NCBI GenBank assembly: GCA_028713395.1
Contig: JAQTOJ010000094.1
Span: 1-7,495, forward strand
Direction: 5' to 3'
Origin: Dehalococcoidales bacterium
Lineage (GTDB): Bacteria; Chloroflexota; Dehalococcoidia; Dehalococcoidales; Fen-1064
Length of the DNA stretch: 7,495 bases
The position numbers and the translations under genes are program-made. A model generated the notes under the pieces. The model was given only the letters and a program-made list of their open reading frames with translations, made no database searches and was not told the DNA's origin. Shown piece after piece: positions 1-6,054 of the stretch; the stretch's first letter is position 1, and the number at the start of each line of letters is the position of its first letter.

Positions 1-1190
1 ATGATACTCAAGACTAACCCCATGGTGGCCAGTCCCAGGCAGATGATAAAGGCTATTTTGTACTGTCCGGTGGCATCAAAAATTGCTCCCGCCAGCGGCG
101 GCGCTAAAGTGATACCGAGATTGGTGAATAACCCCAGTACGGCCATGATCGTTCCCAGGGAACGCACCCCGAACATACCTGAGGGAACGGCGGTTTCCAT
201 AGGCACAAAGGTTCCATAGGCAAGACCGAAAATCACAGTGAAAATAAAGAACGACCATTCTCCCGGAGACCAGACCAGTAAGGCCATGCCGGTGACGGCA
301 AAAATAAGGCTGATACACAGCGCCGCCCGTGTGCCTAGTTTATCCGAGATGGGGCCGATAGAAAGCCGCCCGATAATGCTGGTGGCGCCGATGATGGAGA
401 CAGCGCTGGCGGCAACGATGGGGGAAATACCGATATCGCGGGCGTGGGCGACGATGTGGACGTACATGACATTCAGACAGGAGAAAAACCCGAGCAAGGC
501 ACCGCCGAAGAGCCAGAAACCAGGTGTTTTTATGGCATCTTTCAGGGACATGCCGGTGTTCACCGGCATCGCGGATTTTTCATTGCGCGGTAATGCGGCG
601 CCGTAAGGGGGAATGCCCATTTCTCCGGGGTCTTTTTTCAGGAACTGCGCCATGACGGTGATGGCGATAATGTTGGTAATGCCAAGGATGATACAAGCCT
701 TTTGCCAGGTAAAAGCATCGATGAGCAATTGTGTCACCGGCGGCCAAACCGCTGCGCCCAAACCGAAACCGACGACGGCGATGCCGATGGCGGTGGATTG
801 CTTCACAGCGAACCAACGCGGCACGGAGGAAATAATCGGGATATAAATCAAGGCCTGCGCGCCGCCCATAGTCAAACCCCAAGCCAGCAGCACGTGCCAG
901 AGTTCCGTGACCTGCGACATCAATAAAAAGCCGCCGCCGATCATCAACCCGGCAGCGGTGACAAGATAGCGCGGTCCGTATTTATCCGAAAGGCGACCGG
1001 AAACCAGTGATACAACGGCGCTGAAGGCGGAGGCAATGGAAGGCGCCCAGGATATGGCGCCACGGTCGAGATCCAGTTGTTTGGTGATGGGTAGTAAAAA
1101 CACGCCGAAGGTGTTGAACCGCATGGAATAAAAACTGAAAATGGCGGCCCCGAGCGCGGCGATCACCCAACCGTAATGGAGGCGTTTCAT
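1..1190 (-). CDS. MFS transporter, OFA/monocarboxylate-type, C-terminus cut by window edge
   Basis: An uninterrupted minus-strand frame runs from the ATG at 1190-1188 to the left edge: 396 complete codons with no stop seen. It encodes a polytopic inner-membrane carrier. The opening residues MKRLHYGWVIAAL, followed by an FGVFLLPI segment, are typical of the oxalate/formate antiporter-like and monocarboxylate branch of the major facilitator superfamily. The MFS loop 2-3 signature is visible at residues 65-74 (GRLSDKYGPR) and is echoed in the second half at about 274-288 (GRLSIGPISDKLGTR). A hydrophilic central loop lies at about 184-222. About 12 hydrophobic segments are expected, and the last one (about 378-396) reaches the edge, so only a short tail should be missing. 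A ribosome site AAGGTG lies about 10 bases before the ATG; an in-frame GTG three codons upstream would sit too close to it. The gene is separated from thrC by repeats, so co-transcription is doubtful. Substrate unknown: organic acid is a guess from the family. Confidence 0.88.
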   Translation of the reverse strand, partial: MKRLHYGWVIAALGAAIFSFYSMRFNTFGVFLLPITKQLDLDRGAISWAPSIASAFSAVVSLVSGRLSDKYGPRYLVTAAGLMIGGGFLLMSQVTELWHVLLAWGLTMGGAQALIYIPIISSVPRWFAVKQSTAIGIAVVGFGLGAAVWPPVTQLLIDAFTWQKACIILGITNIIAITVMAQFLKKDPGEMGIPPYGAALPRNEKSAMPVNTGMSLKDAIKTPGFWLFGGALLGFFSCLNVMYVHIVAHARDIGISPIVAASAVSIIGATSIIGRLSIGPISDKLGTRAALCISLIFAVTGMALLVWSPGEWSFFIFTVIFGLAYGTFVPMETAVPSGMFGVRSLGTIMAVLGLFTNLGITLAPPLAGAIFDATGQYKIAFIICLGLATMGLVLSI

Positions 1191-1263
1191 TTTGTGCACA
1201 CCTTTATGTTGACGGGATGATACCCGGAAAAAATCGATGAGTGATGATTTGAACCCCCTAAAG

Positions 1264-1306
1264 CCCCCGGTCTTGGGGGACTTTTTTAAGTCCGGGGGAC
1301 ACCCCC
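1264..1306. repeat. G/C-rich hairpin repeat cluster between transporter and thrC
   Basis: CCCCC (1264-1268) and GGGGG (1275-1279) form a stem with a 6-base loop, followed on the plus strand by a run of six T (1282-1287). A second stem is GGGGG (1294-1298) with CCCCC (1302-1306). AAGTCC at 1288-1293 is complementary to GGACTT at 1278-1283 around a short T-rich loop. No plus-strand gene precedes it, so the terminator-like look on that strand is probably incidental. It resembles the dispersed intergenic hairpin repeats common in many environmental bacterial genomes; I cannot name a family. It lies just upstream of the transporter gene. Confidence 0.55.
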
Positions 1307-1370
1307 AGCGTCCCCGACAGAAGGTATGATGTGCTTCTTATGTATCTTGCCGGCAGTGCCAATAATGAGC

Positions 1371-1438
1371 CTCCCTTTTCTAAAGGGAGATACCGCAGGA
1401 TTTCAAAGCCCCCTTAATCCCCCTTTTCTAAAGGGGGA
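1371..1438. repeat. Pair of near-identical short-loop hairpins downstream of thrC
   Basis: Two hairpins with the same 3-base loop TCT lie close together. The first is CTCCCTTT/AAAGGGAG at 1371-1389 and the second is TCCCCCTTT/AAAGGGGGA at 1418-1438. A spacer containing CCCCCTTAAT lies between them. They begin about 30 bases beyond the thrC stop. Neither is followed by a T run on the minus strand, so they are not standard intrinsic terminators, though they could protect the 3' end of the thrC transcript. Translating this tract gives the PLNPPFLKGE-like peptide, familiar as a spurious translation of dispersed intergenic repeats. Confidence 0.65.
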
Positions 1439-1465
1439 GAGAACAGGCGTGTTTTCGGCAGGAGA

Positions 1466-2518
1466 CTACTTCCAGCCGAGGACTTTTTCCACAGCTTCCG
1501 GCGTGGCCGAGATACGGGCGAAAGGCGGCACATCCTTGAGAGCGATGTCCGCGTCTTTCAAACCATTGCCGGTGACGATGCAGACGATTTTCTTGCCTTT
1601 GAAATCCCAGCCCTGGCTCTTTAATTTGAGCAAACCGGCCAGCGGCGCGGCGGAGGCGGGTTCCCCGAAGACGCCTTCTTTGGTGGCCATGAGGTGATAG
1701 GCTTTGAGAATTTCTTCGTCGGTGACCATATCGATAATACCGCCGGATTCATCGCGGGCGGCGGTGGCTTTCTGCCAACTGGCGGGATTGCCGATGCGGA
1801 TGGCGGTGGCAATGGTCTGAGGATGCTCCACGATTTTATTTTCCACGATGGGGGCGGCGCCGGCGGCCTGGAAGCCCATCATTTTGGGTAATTTCCTGGC
1901 TTTGCCGAGTTTATAATATTCGGTGTAGCCCTTCCAGTAGGCGGTAATGTTACCGGCGTTGCCGACCGGAATAAAGTGATAATCAGGGGCATCTCCGAGG
2001 GCATCTACGATTTCAAACGAACCGGTCTTTTGTCCTTCGATGCGGTAAGGGTTAAGGGAATTGACCAGTGTCACCGGGTGGGTCTCCGTGAGCTTGAGCA
2101 CAATTTGCAGCGCTTGATCAAAGTTGCCATCGATGGTGACAATCTTCGATCCGTAGACGATGGCCTGCGCCAGTTTCCCCAGCGCGATTTTGCCTTCCGG
2201 CACCATGATAATGCAGTTCAGGTTGTTATAGGCGGCATAAGCGGCAGCGGAGGCGCTGGTGTTGCCGGTGGAAGCGCACATAATGGCTTTGCTGCCGTCC
2301 TCGATGGCCTTGGCAACGGCAAAGACCATGCCGCGGTCCTTAAAGGAGCCGGTGGGATTGCAGCCTTCCAGTTTGAAGTACAGCTCCTTGCAACCGATGT
2401 CCTTTACCAGATTGCGGCTCTGCACTAAAGGCGTATCGCCTTCCCCAAGGGTGAACATGGGGGTTTTGGCGGTAATGGGCAGGTATTCTTTATAATGCGC
2501 TAAGACTCCAGCTTTCAT
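1466..2518 (-). CDS. thrC: Threonine synthase
   Basis: This is a complete 350-residue protein that converts O-phospho-L-homoserine and water to L-threonine and phosphate. It is a PLP-dependent, fold-type II enzyme of the cytoplasm and the last step of threonine synthesis. Visible hallmarks are the PLP lysine motif NPTGSFKDRGM with K60, the STGNTSASAAAYAA segment (83-96) that binds cofactor, the PLP-phosphate loop PVGNAGN (184-190), and the C-terminal VTGNGLKD (315-322). The N-terminal TLGEGDTPL (23-31) is typical of the family. The length fits the short, single-domain threonine synthases rather than the longer E. coli type. The start is ATG 2518-2516, preceded by GGAGAG about 3 bases away, and the stop is TAG. 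It appears monocistronic: repeats lie on the 3' side and its own promoter on the 5' side. No riboswitch or leader peptide is evident if the proposed promoter is right, because the leader would be only about 23 bases. Confidence 0.95.
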   Translation of the reverse strand: MKAGVLAHYKEYLPITAKTPMFTLGEGDTPLVQSRNLVKDIGCKELYFKLEGCNPTGSFKDRGMVFAVAKAIEDGSKAIMCASTGNTSASAAAYAAYNNLNCIIMVPEGKIALGKLAQAIVYGSKIVTIDGNFDQALQIVLKLTETHPVTLVNSLNPYRIEGQKTGSFEIVDALGDAPDYHFIPVGNAGNITAYWKGYTEYYKLGKARKLPKMMGFQAAGAAPIVENKIVEHPQTIATAIRIGNPASWQKATAARDESGGIIDMVTDEEILKAYHLMATKEGVFGEPASAAPLAGLLKLKSQGWDFKGKKIVCIVTGNGLKDADIALKDVPPFARISATPEAVEKVLGWK

Positions 2519-2530
2519 CGTCTCTCCAAA

Positions 2531-2680
2531 GTAAACAGCAATAGTTAATTGTACTCACATACCCGGAGAATGTGCAACGGGTTATCAGTATAAGGGTCTA
2601 CTTGCATTTGGTTGATGTTGAATGAAGTATGGCGATTCTTACACAACGACCCACTCTACAGTAACGAAGTTGCTGTTTAC
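2531..2680. repeat. 11-bp perfect inverted repeat flanking the thrC promoter
   Basis: GTAAACAGCAA at 2531-2541 is exactly complementary to TTGCTGTTTAC at 2670-2680. The two arms are 128 bases apart and bracket the proposed thrC promoter. The left arm coincides with the predicted transcription start. It could be a paired operator for a looping repressor, or an RNA stem if transcripts enter from upstream. The role is inferred. Confidence 0.4.
2548..2577 (-). promoter_or_regulatory. Candidate thrC promoter
   Basis: On the minus strand, TTGCAC (2577-2572) and TACAAT (2553-2548) are separated by 18 bases. The -10 box matches the vegetative consensus at five of six positions; the -35 box matches only the TTG. 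Transcription would start near 2541, giving an untranslated leader of about 23 bases that contains the GGAG ribosome site of thrC. The same hexamer and spacing recur before ribD. Confidence 0.5.
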
Positions 2681-2735
2681 CTCTCCTGCAGGGAGGGACT
2701 TTTTATTAACGAGAGGGGCGGTTAGCCCCCTCTCG
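2680..2735. other. Two adjacent hairpins in the thrC upstream gap
   Basis: The first hairpin, 2680-2696, has a 6-bp stem including one G-T pair and is followed on the plus strand by ACTTTTT (2698-2704), which resembles a small intrinsic terminator. The second has a perfect 9-bp stem, CGAGAGGGG (2710-2718) with CCCCTCTCG (2727-2735), and an 8-base loop. No plus-strand gene precedes them, and neither has a T run on the minus strand. They might stop stray plus-strand transcription or mark a repeat element. Confidence 0.45.
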
Positions 2736-2929
2736 AACTCCCTTTAATGGCAAACCCGGTTGTAAAAGCACGCCCATAGAAGAAGCATTCGTTTTGGTTT
2801 TGGAAGCCGATTTTGTTGATTGAGCAATTTTCGTGCGTAAATTGGGGAGAAAACCGGTATTCAATTAGTAAGGTACGCTCGATTCGTTTTGACAGATAAT
2901 TTAAACTCGAAAACCTGATTCCCAAGCAC

Positions 2930-3034
2930 AAATACCTAAACTCTAAATACGAAATCCGAAATACTAAATCCCGATAAATACGGGATGCGGACAAGAGCGG
3001 CACAATATCAAAATACAAAATAACAAATCCGAAT
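2930..3034. repeat. Degenerate A-rich tandem-like repeats (AAATACnnAAAT pattern)
   Basis: Short units such as AAATACCTAAA, AAATACGAAATCC, AAATACTAAATCC, AAATACAAAA and AACAAATCC follow one another with irregular spacing. A small hairpin, ATCCCG (2968-2973) with CGGGAT (2981-2986), sits in the middle. Such strings are common intergenic repeats in environmental genomes and give spurious Phe/Tyr/Leu/Arg-rich translations on the opposite strand. Their origin is not clear from this copy alone. Confidence 0.6.
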
Positions 3035-3036
3035 AA

Positions 3037-3050
3037 CAGGTATTCGTTTT
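3037..3050 (+). repeat. 14-bp direct repeat, left copy
   Basis: CAGGTATTCGTTTT recurs exactly at 6055-6068 in the same orientation. Here it is also the right half of a small hairpin, CGAATA (3030-3035) with TATTCG (3041-3046) around a 5-base loop. The two copies flank the kinase, regulator and secreted-protein genes. Confidence 0.6.
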
Positions 3051-3250
3051 GTGAAAACAGAGGTGGGTTAGAGACCCTGATGAGCGGTTTATTGTAAGCT
3101 AAAGGCTTCAAAGTATTGTAGGACGGAGAGGGATAAGGGAGCAAGGGAGTTTTGACGCGGGTTGGGTGAATAACCAAGAAACAAGCACCAAATAACAAAC
3201 AAATATTAATTGCTAATATCCAGGCACGGAAAACGGCAGTATATATTGGT

Positions 3251-3272
3251 AAAAATCACCGATCGGTTTTTT
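3251..3272 (-). terminator. Weak candidate terminator of the two-component operon
   Basis: It lies 13 bases beyond the kinase stop. On the minus strand it reads AAAAAACCGATCGGTGATTTTT: a palindromic ACCGATCGGT core flanked by A and T runs, giving a short imperfect stem and a T5 tract. The core stem is short, so efficiency is doubtful; it could work in both directions. Confidence 0.35.
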
Positions 3273-3284
3273 GTTATGAAAAAT

Positions 3285-4646
3285 TTATTCCATCATTGGG
3301 AAGTAGATAGAAAAAAGGCTTCCTTTGCCCTCTTCACTTTCAACAGTGATTTTGCCTTTATGAAGCTCAATGATGCGTTCGCAAATAGCTAGTCCCAGTC
3401 CAACCCCGCTTTCCTCCCGTGGATGGGCTTTATTGACTCGATAAAAACGTTTAAAAATGTTGGTTATCTCATCGGGGGGGATACCAATTCCGGTATCCTG
3501 TATCTGTACCCGGACAAAATGTCCTACCGTATCAAGCGATATTTTTACTTCACCCCCGGCCGGCGTAAATCTGATAGCATTGTCCAGTAGATTTAGAAAT
3601 AACTCTTTGATCAATACTCTATCCCCATTTATCCGGGGGGTGGGCAGGGCGCTTAAGGTGATTTTTATGTTTTTATTTTCTGCCAGCACATCTGCATCCT
3701 GAGATAATTCAATTAACAGGGTTTGCAGGTCTAGATTTTCCAAACATAATTGTTGCATCGATGTGTCGCGGGCTAAAAACAACAAACGGTCAACAACGGA
3801 TGACATATGGGCTGTTTCCTTGGCAATCACTTCCAAAGCTCTCCGGTATTCTGTCTGATTTCTAGGTTTTTTTAGAGCTAAAGTAGATTCGCCATGGATT
3901 ATCGCCAAGGGTGTACGCAGTTCATGAGAGGCGTCCGCCGTGAAGCGTTTTTCACGGTTAAAAGCCCCTTCCAATCTTTCAAACATACGGTTTAATGTCG
4001 ATGCTAATTTACCTAATTCATCATCATTTAAAACGTCAATCCGACGATTCAGATTTACTTCCCCAATATCATTGGCAGTTTGCGTAATATCGTGAATAGG
4101 TTTAAGGACTTTTCTGGTAAGAAAATACCCTAATAACCCGGCTAAAACTAAGGTGGCCAACCCGGCAATGATCATAGAACGTTTAAAATCAGACAATATC
4201 TGTGTAGCAGTTTCTTGAGTTGATACTAAAAACTCATAACCACCGGCAGTGTTTACAGTTGATGGGACGACATACATATAAACATCAACCGATTTCGGTA
4301 TACTGCGAAATACTGCGGCATCGATTTTCAAGGTGAGTAAACCCGTTGGAGTAGTAATCGTAAAATCCGAGGTCTTAATAATACGGTCGTCTAGTTTTAA
4401 ACCCATAGAAAATAGCGGCGATTGACTGGAGTAATTAATGAAATCGATCTTATCCAAACCAATAACATTGATTACCTCATCGGTTGAAATTACCTGTGCT
4501 TTGTATAATTGGGTATGGAGAGTAAAGTTTTGGTTATAGCTACGGGATAATATAAAATACATTGAAAAGCTCAAGAACACCAATAGAGCGAAAATAACCA
4601 GTAGATACCATAATGTGAGACGTGTTTGTATGTTTATTGATTTCAT
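3285..4646 (-). CDS. Membrane sensor histidine kinase of a two-component system
   Basis: This 453-residue kinase autophosphorylates on histidine and passes the phosphate to the regulator encoded just upstream. In order: transmembrane segment at about 12-34; an extracytoplasmic sensor region of about 120 residues (35-157) that I do not recognise; second transmembrane segment at about 158-177; HAMP linker at about 178-230; HisKA dimerisation domain with DASHELRTPL (H241 is the phosphorylated residue); and an ATPase domain with N box NLLDNAIRFTP (N355), G1 box DTGIGIP (384-390), F box FKRFYRV (398-404) and G2 box GVGLGLA (414-420). All catalytic boxes are intact. The ATG overlaps the regulator's TGA by four bases and has no strong ribosome site, so translational coupling is likely. 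The layout resembles OmpR-partner kinases of the BaeS/CusS/ArlS type, but the stimulus cannot be read from the sequence. Base composition is AT-rich compared with thrC and ribD. Confidence 0.93.
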   Translation of the reverse strand: MKSINIQTRLTLWYLLVIFALLVFLSFSMYFILSRSYNQNFTLHTQLYKAQVISTDEVINVIGLDKIDFINYSSQSPLFSMGLKLDDRIIKTSDFTITTPTGLLTLKIDAAVFRSIPKSVDVYMYVVPSTVNTAGGYEFLVSTQETATQILSDFKRSMIIAGLATLVLAGLLGYFLTRKVLKPIHDITQTANDIGEVNLNRRIDVLNDDELGKLASTLNRMFERLEGAFNREKRFTADASHELRTPLAIIHGESTLALKKPRNQTEYRRALEVIAKETAHMSSVVDRLLFLARDTSMQQLCLENLDLQTLLIELSQDADVLAENKNIKITLSALPTPRINGDRVLIKELFLNLLDNAIRFTPAGGEVKISLDTVGHFVRVQIQDTGIGIPPDEITNIFKRFYRVNKAHPREESGVGLGLAICERIIELHKGKITVESEEGKGSLFSIYFPMME

Positions 4647-5314
4647 TTTTGTATCAAGCGATAGCCTGCACCGCGAATAGTTTGGATATGGCCTGGCTTC
4701 CCTTTAATATCGATTTTCCTACGTAAACGCTGGATGTACGCCTCAATGAGATTTGATTCGCTGTTCAAGGATAGATTCCAGCAATGGTCTTCCAGCATTC
4801 TGCGAGTTATTACAATATTGGGATTGGCGATAAAATATTCAAGTATACAAAATTCTTTATTAGTCAGATCGATCGGTGTATCACCTCGTACTACCTGATG
4901 CGTCTGTCTATCCAGTGATATATCACCGATACGTAGCAAAGAATTGCCAGCGCTTATTTCTCTCCTCAACAAGGTTCTGATCCTTGCAGACAATTCGCTG
5001 AAATCGAAAGGCTTTACCAGATAATCATCCCCGCCACCGTCCAATCCTTTGACGCGCGCTTGAACACTATCTTTTGCGCTAAGGAAAAGGATTCTTGTTT
5101 TTATACCCTTCATCCGTAAGCTAGCGCAAATTTCAAAACCGTCTTTAAGAGGCAGCATAATATCCAAAATAATGAGATCAAAAGAAATAGTCGTCCCGAG
5201 TAATTCGCCTTCTCTCCCGTCATATGCCACGTCAACCGCATACCCTTCTTCGGTTAGGCTGCGCCTTATTAGTAAAGCCAGATTCCTTTCATCTTCGATT
5301 ACTAAAATTCTCAA
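4643..5314 (-). CDS. OmpR/PhoB-family response regulator
   Basis: This is a 223-residue transcription factor activated by phosphorylation. The receiver domain (1-115) shows the acidic pocket E7/D8, phospho-acceptor D51 in LIILDIMLPLKDG, switch residue S79 and conserved K101 in VKPFDFSEL. The C-terminal winged helix (about 125-223) has LTNKEFCILEYF, a recognition-helix region around 185-200 (SNLIEAYIQRLRRKI) and the usual ending IRGAGYRL. Both domains are full length. The start is TTG at 5314-5312: no in-frame ATG lies nearby upstream, and GAGG is placed 8 bases before it. The protein begins MRILVIEDE, as family members do. It is the first gene of the operon with the kinase. It is divergent from the secreted-protein gene, with a shared regulatory region, so that gene is a natural candidate target. 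The target and signal are inferred, not shown. Confidence 0.94.
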   Translation of the reverse strand: MRILVIEDERNLALLIRRSLTEEGYAVDVAYDGREGELLGTTISFDLIILDIMLPLKDGFEICASLRMKGIKTRILFLSAKDSVQARVKGLDGGGDDYLVKPFDFSELSARIRTLLRREISAGNSLLRIGDISLDRQTHQVVRGDTPIDLTNKEFCILEYFIANPNIVITRRMLEDHCWNLSLNSESNLIEAYIQRLRRKIDIKGKPGHIQTIRGAGYRLIQK

Positions 5315-5343
5315 TCCCGTTGCCTCGTGAAATATTGATAGTT

Positions 5344-5372
5344 ATTGTTACAAAAATATAAATAAATATCAA
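5344..5372 (-). promoter_or_regulatory. Candidate promoter of the two-component operon
   Basis: On the minus strand, TTGATA (5372-5367) and AACAAT (5349-5344) are separated by 17 bases, matching the vegetative consensus at five and four positions. The predicted start near 5337 leaves about 23 bases before the TTG start codon. The palindrome TTGTTACAA (5345-5353) overlaps the -10 box and could be an operator. Confidence 0.4.
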
Positions 5373-5376
5373 ATAA

Positions 5377-5443
5377 TTCATCTTCTATTTATTTTTGGTT
5401 CATCCGGTATTGATTTGCATTAGTTATACTACTCTTATATAGA
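5377..5443 (+). promoter_or_regulatory. Candidate promoter and regulator-site region of the secreted-protein gene
   Basis: TTGCAT (5415-5420) and TATAGA (5438-5443) are separated by 17 bases; TATACT (5425-5430) is another possible -10 box without a good partner. Upstream, TTCATC occurs twice in direct orientation (5377-5382 and 5399-5404), exactly 22 bases apart. That is two 11-base steps, a spacing compatible with tandem binding by OmpR/PhoB regulators. A 6-mer repeat in this length can arise by chance, so the assignment is tentative. Confidence 0.3.
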
Positions 5444-5447
5444 TAAT

Positions 5448-5457
5448 AAGGAGGTGA
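5448..5457 (+). promoter_or_regulatory. Orphan perfect Shine-Dalgarno sequence in a polypurine tract
   Basis: AAGGAGGTGA is a full complement of the 16S rRNA 3' end and opens a nearly all-purine stretch to about 5471. No start codon follows at a usable distance: the frame of the downstream gene has a TAG at 5477-5479, and the GTG inside the motif opens only a five-codon frame. It may lie near the 5' end of the secreted-protein mRNA, where such sites can stabilise transcripts by binding ribosomes. Confidence 0.5.
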
Positions 5458-5512
5458 GGAGAAGGGAATAATCTATTAGAATTGCATCAAAGATATGAAT
5501 TTAAGGAGCAAA

Positions 5513-5947
5513 ATGTTAAAAAGAAATTGGTTGAAAATCTTTGTAACACTGGTTTTAGCAACCGGGCTGTTTGGGGTAAATGTAGTATTTGCCGATGACA
5601 GCCCTGGTGATCAGTCAACAGGGCGGGGAGGCGGGTATGTGAAAGATGGAAAGACTGTTCAGTTTATCTCCGGAATCGAAACTGATGGAATGATCATGCA
5701 AGATTTCTCAGGAATGACTGCCGCCGAAATTGACGCAAAATACAAAATGTCTCCTGAGGAAGAGGCTAAAATCGTTCATGAAGTGCCACCCTGTCCGGAA
5801 ATAACCATCGATGGCATTCTTTACAAATCAGAAGATATCCATAAGTTCGATGGGCAGCAGCTTGGTTTTACCACCGACTCGAGCGGTACGTTGTATGCTT
5901 TTACCACCGAAGAAGGAATTGCCAAGTTCCGTGAGGCACAAAAATAA
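5513..5947 (+). CDS. Small secreted protein of unknown function
   Basis: This is a 144-residue protein that I cannot assign to a family. Residues 1-27 form a classical Sec signal peptide: basic MLKRNWLK, hydrophobic core at about 9-25, and cleavage after VFA (27) before DDSPG. There is no lipobox cysteine, so the mature chain of about 117 residues should be released or periplasmic. The mature part begins with a Gly/Ser-rich acidic stretch (28-42), then YVKDGKTVQFISGIETDGM, an acidic helix-like segment (70-90), a single cysteine at 94 (PPCPEITIDG), and a C-terminal part with LYAFTTEEGIAKFREAQ. I chose the ATG at 5513 because AAGGAG (5503-5508) lies 4 bases before it. An ATG at 5495 would add six residues but has no ribosome site. 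It is divergent from the regulator gene, so it is probably controlled by it. AT-rich like the kinase operon. Confidence 0.8.
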   Translation: MLKRNWLKIFVTLVLATGLFGVNVVFADDSPGDQSTGRGGGYVKDGKTVQFISGIETDGMIMQDFSGMTAAEIDAKYKMSPEEEAKIVHEVPPCPEITIDGILYKSEDIHKFDGQQLGFTTDSSGTLYAFTTEEGIAKFREAQK

Positions 5948-5970
5948 CGTATATCTGTTTAGGTAATAGG

Positions 5971-5996
5971 ACGCTCATTCCTCTGAGTGTGCTTTA
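5971..5996 (+). terminator. Weak candidate terminator of the secreted-protein gene
   Basis: ACGCTCA (5971-5977) pairs with TGAGTGT (5984-5990) through one G-T pair around a 6-base loop, and is followed by GCTTTATT. The stem is modest and the T run short. It lies about 23 bases past the stop codon, a sensible place for a terminator. Confidence 0.4.
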
Positions 5997-6054
5997 TTGT
6001 CATTCGTGATAATGCATGATGTTAAAATCAGAAGCCGTTTATATATTCAGAATT

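Larger units (their letters stand above)
2736..3284. other. Non-coding, AT-rich stretch between thrC and the kinase gene
   Basis: About 550 bases hold no gene I can support. The stretch contains three copies of the 9-mer ATTCGTTTT (2787-2795, 2882-2890, 3042-3050), a degenerate A-rich repeat tract (2930-3034) and one copy of a 14-bp direct repeat. The composition drops abruptly in GC compared with thrC. A minus-strand open frame through it is most likely an artefact of the repeats. No tRNA-like or riboswitch-like fold was recognised by eye. Confidence 0.6.

Noticed and set aside
76..1170. Several short open frames on both strands over the transporter
   Set aside because: They are out-of-frame shadows; one continuous minus-strand frame from 1190 to the edge explains the whole stretch as an MFS protein.
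1326..1697. A plus-strand open frame starting in the repeats
   Set aside because: Half of it is the translated hairpin repeat (PLNPPFLKGE-like) and the rest is antisense to thrC.
2930..3034. CRISPR array
   Set aside because: The repeat units are short, degenerate and irregularly spaced, with no unique spacers of constant length.
2722..3198. A 158-codon minus-strand open frame between thrC and the kinase
   Set aside because: It needs a TTG start without a ribosome site, runs through the A-rich repeats and a hairpin, and its Phe/Tyr/Leu/Arg-rich translation is typical of repeat-derived spurious frames.
3210..3392. A 60-codon plus-strand open frame
   Set aside because: It overlaps the well-supported kinase C-terminus on the other strand and its product shows no recognisable feature.
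5495..5512. An earlier ATG for the secreted protein
   Set aside because: It has no ribosome site and would place six extra residues before the signal peptide, while the ATG at 5513 has AAGGAG close by.
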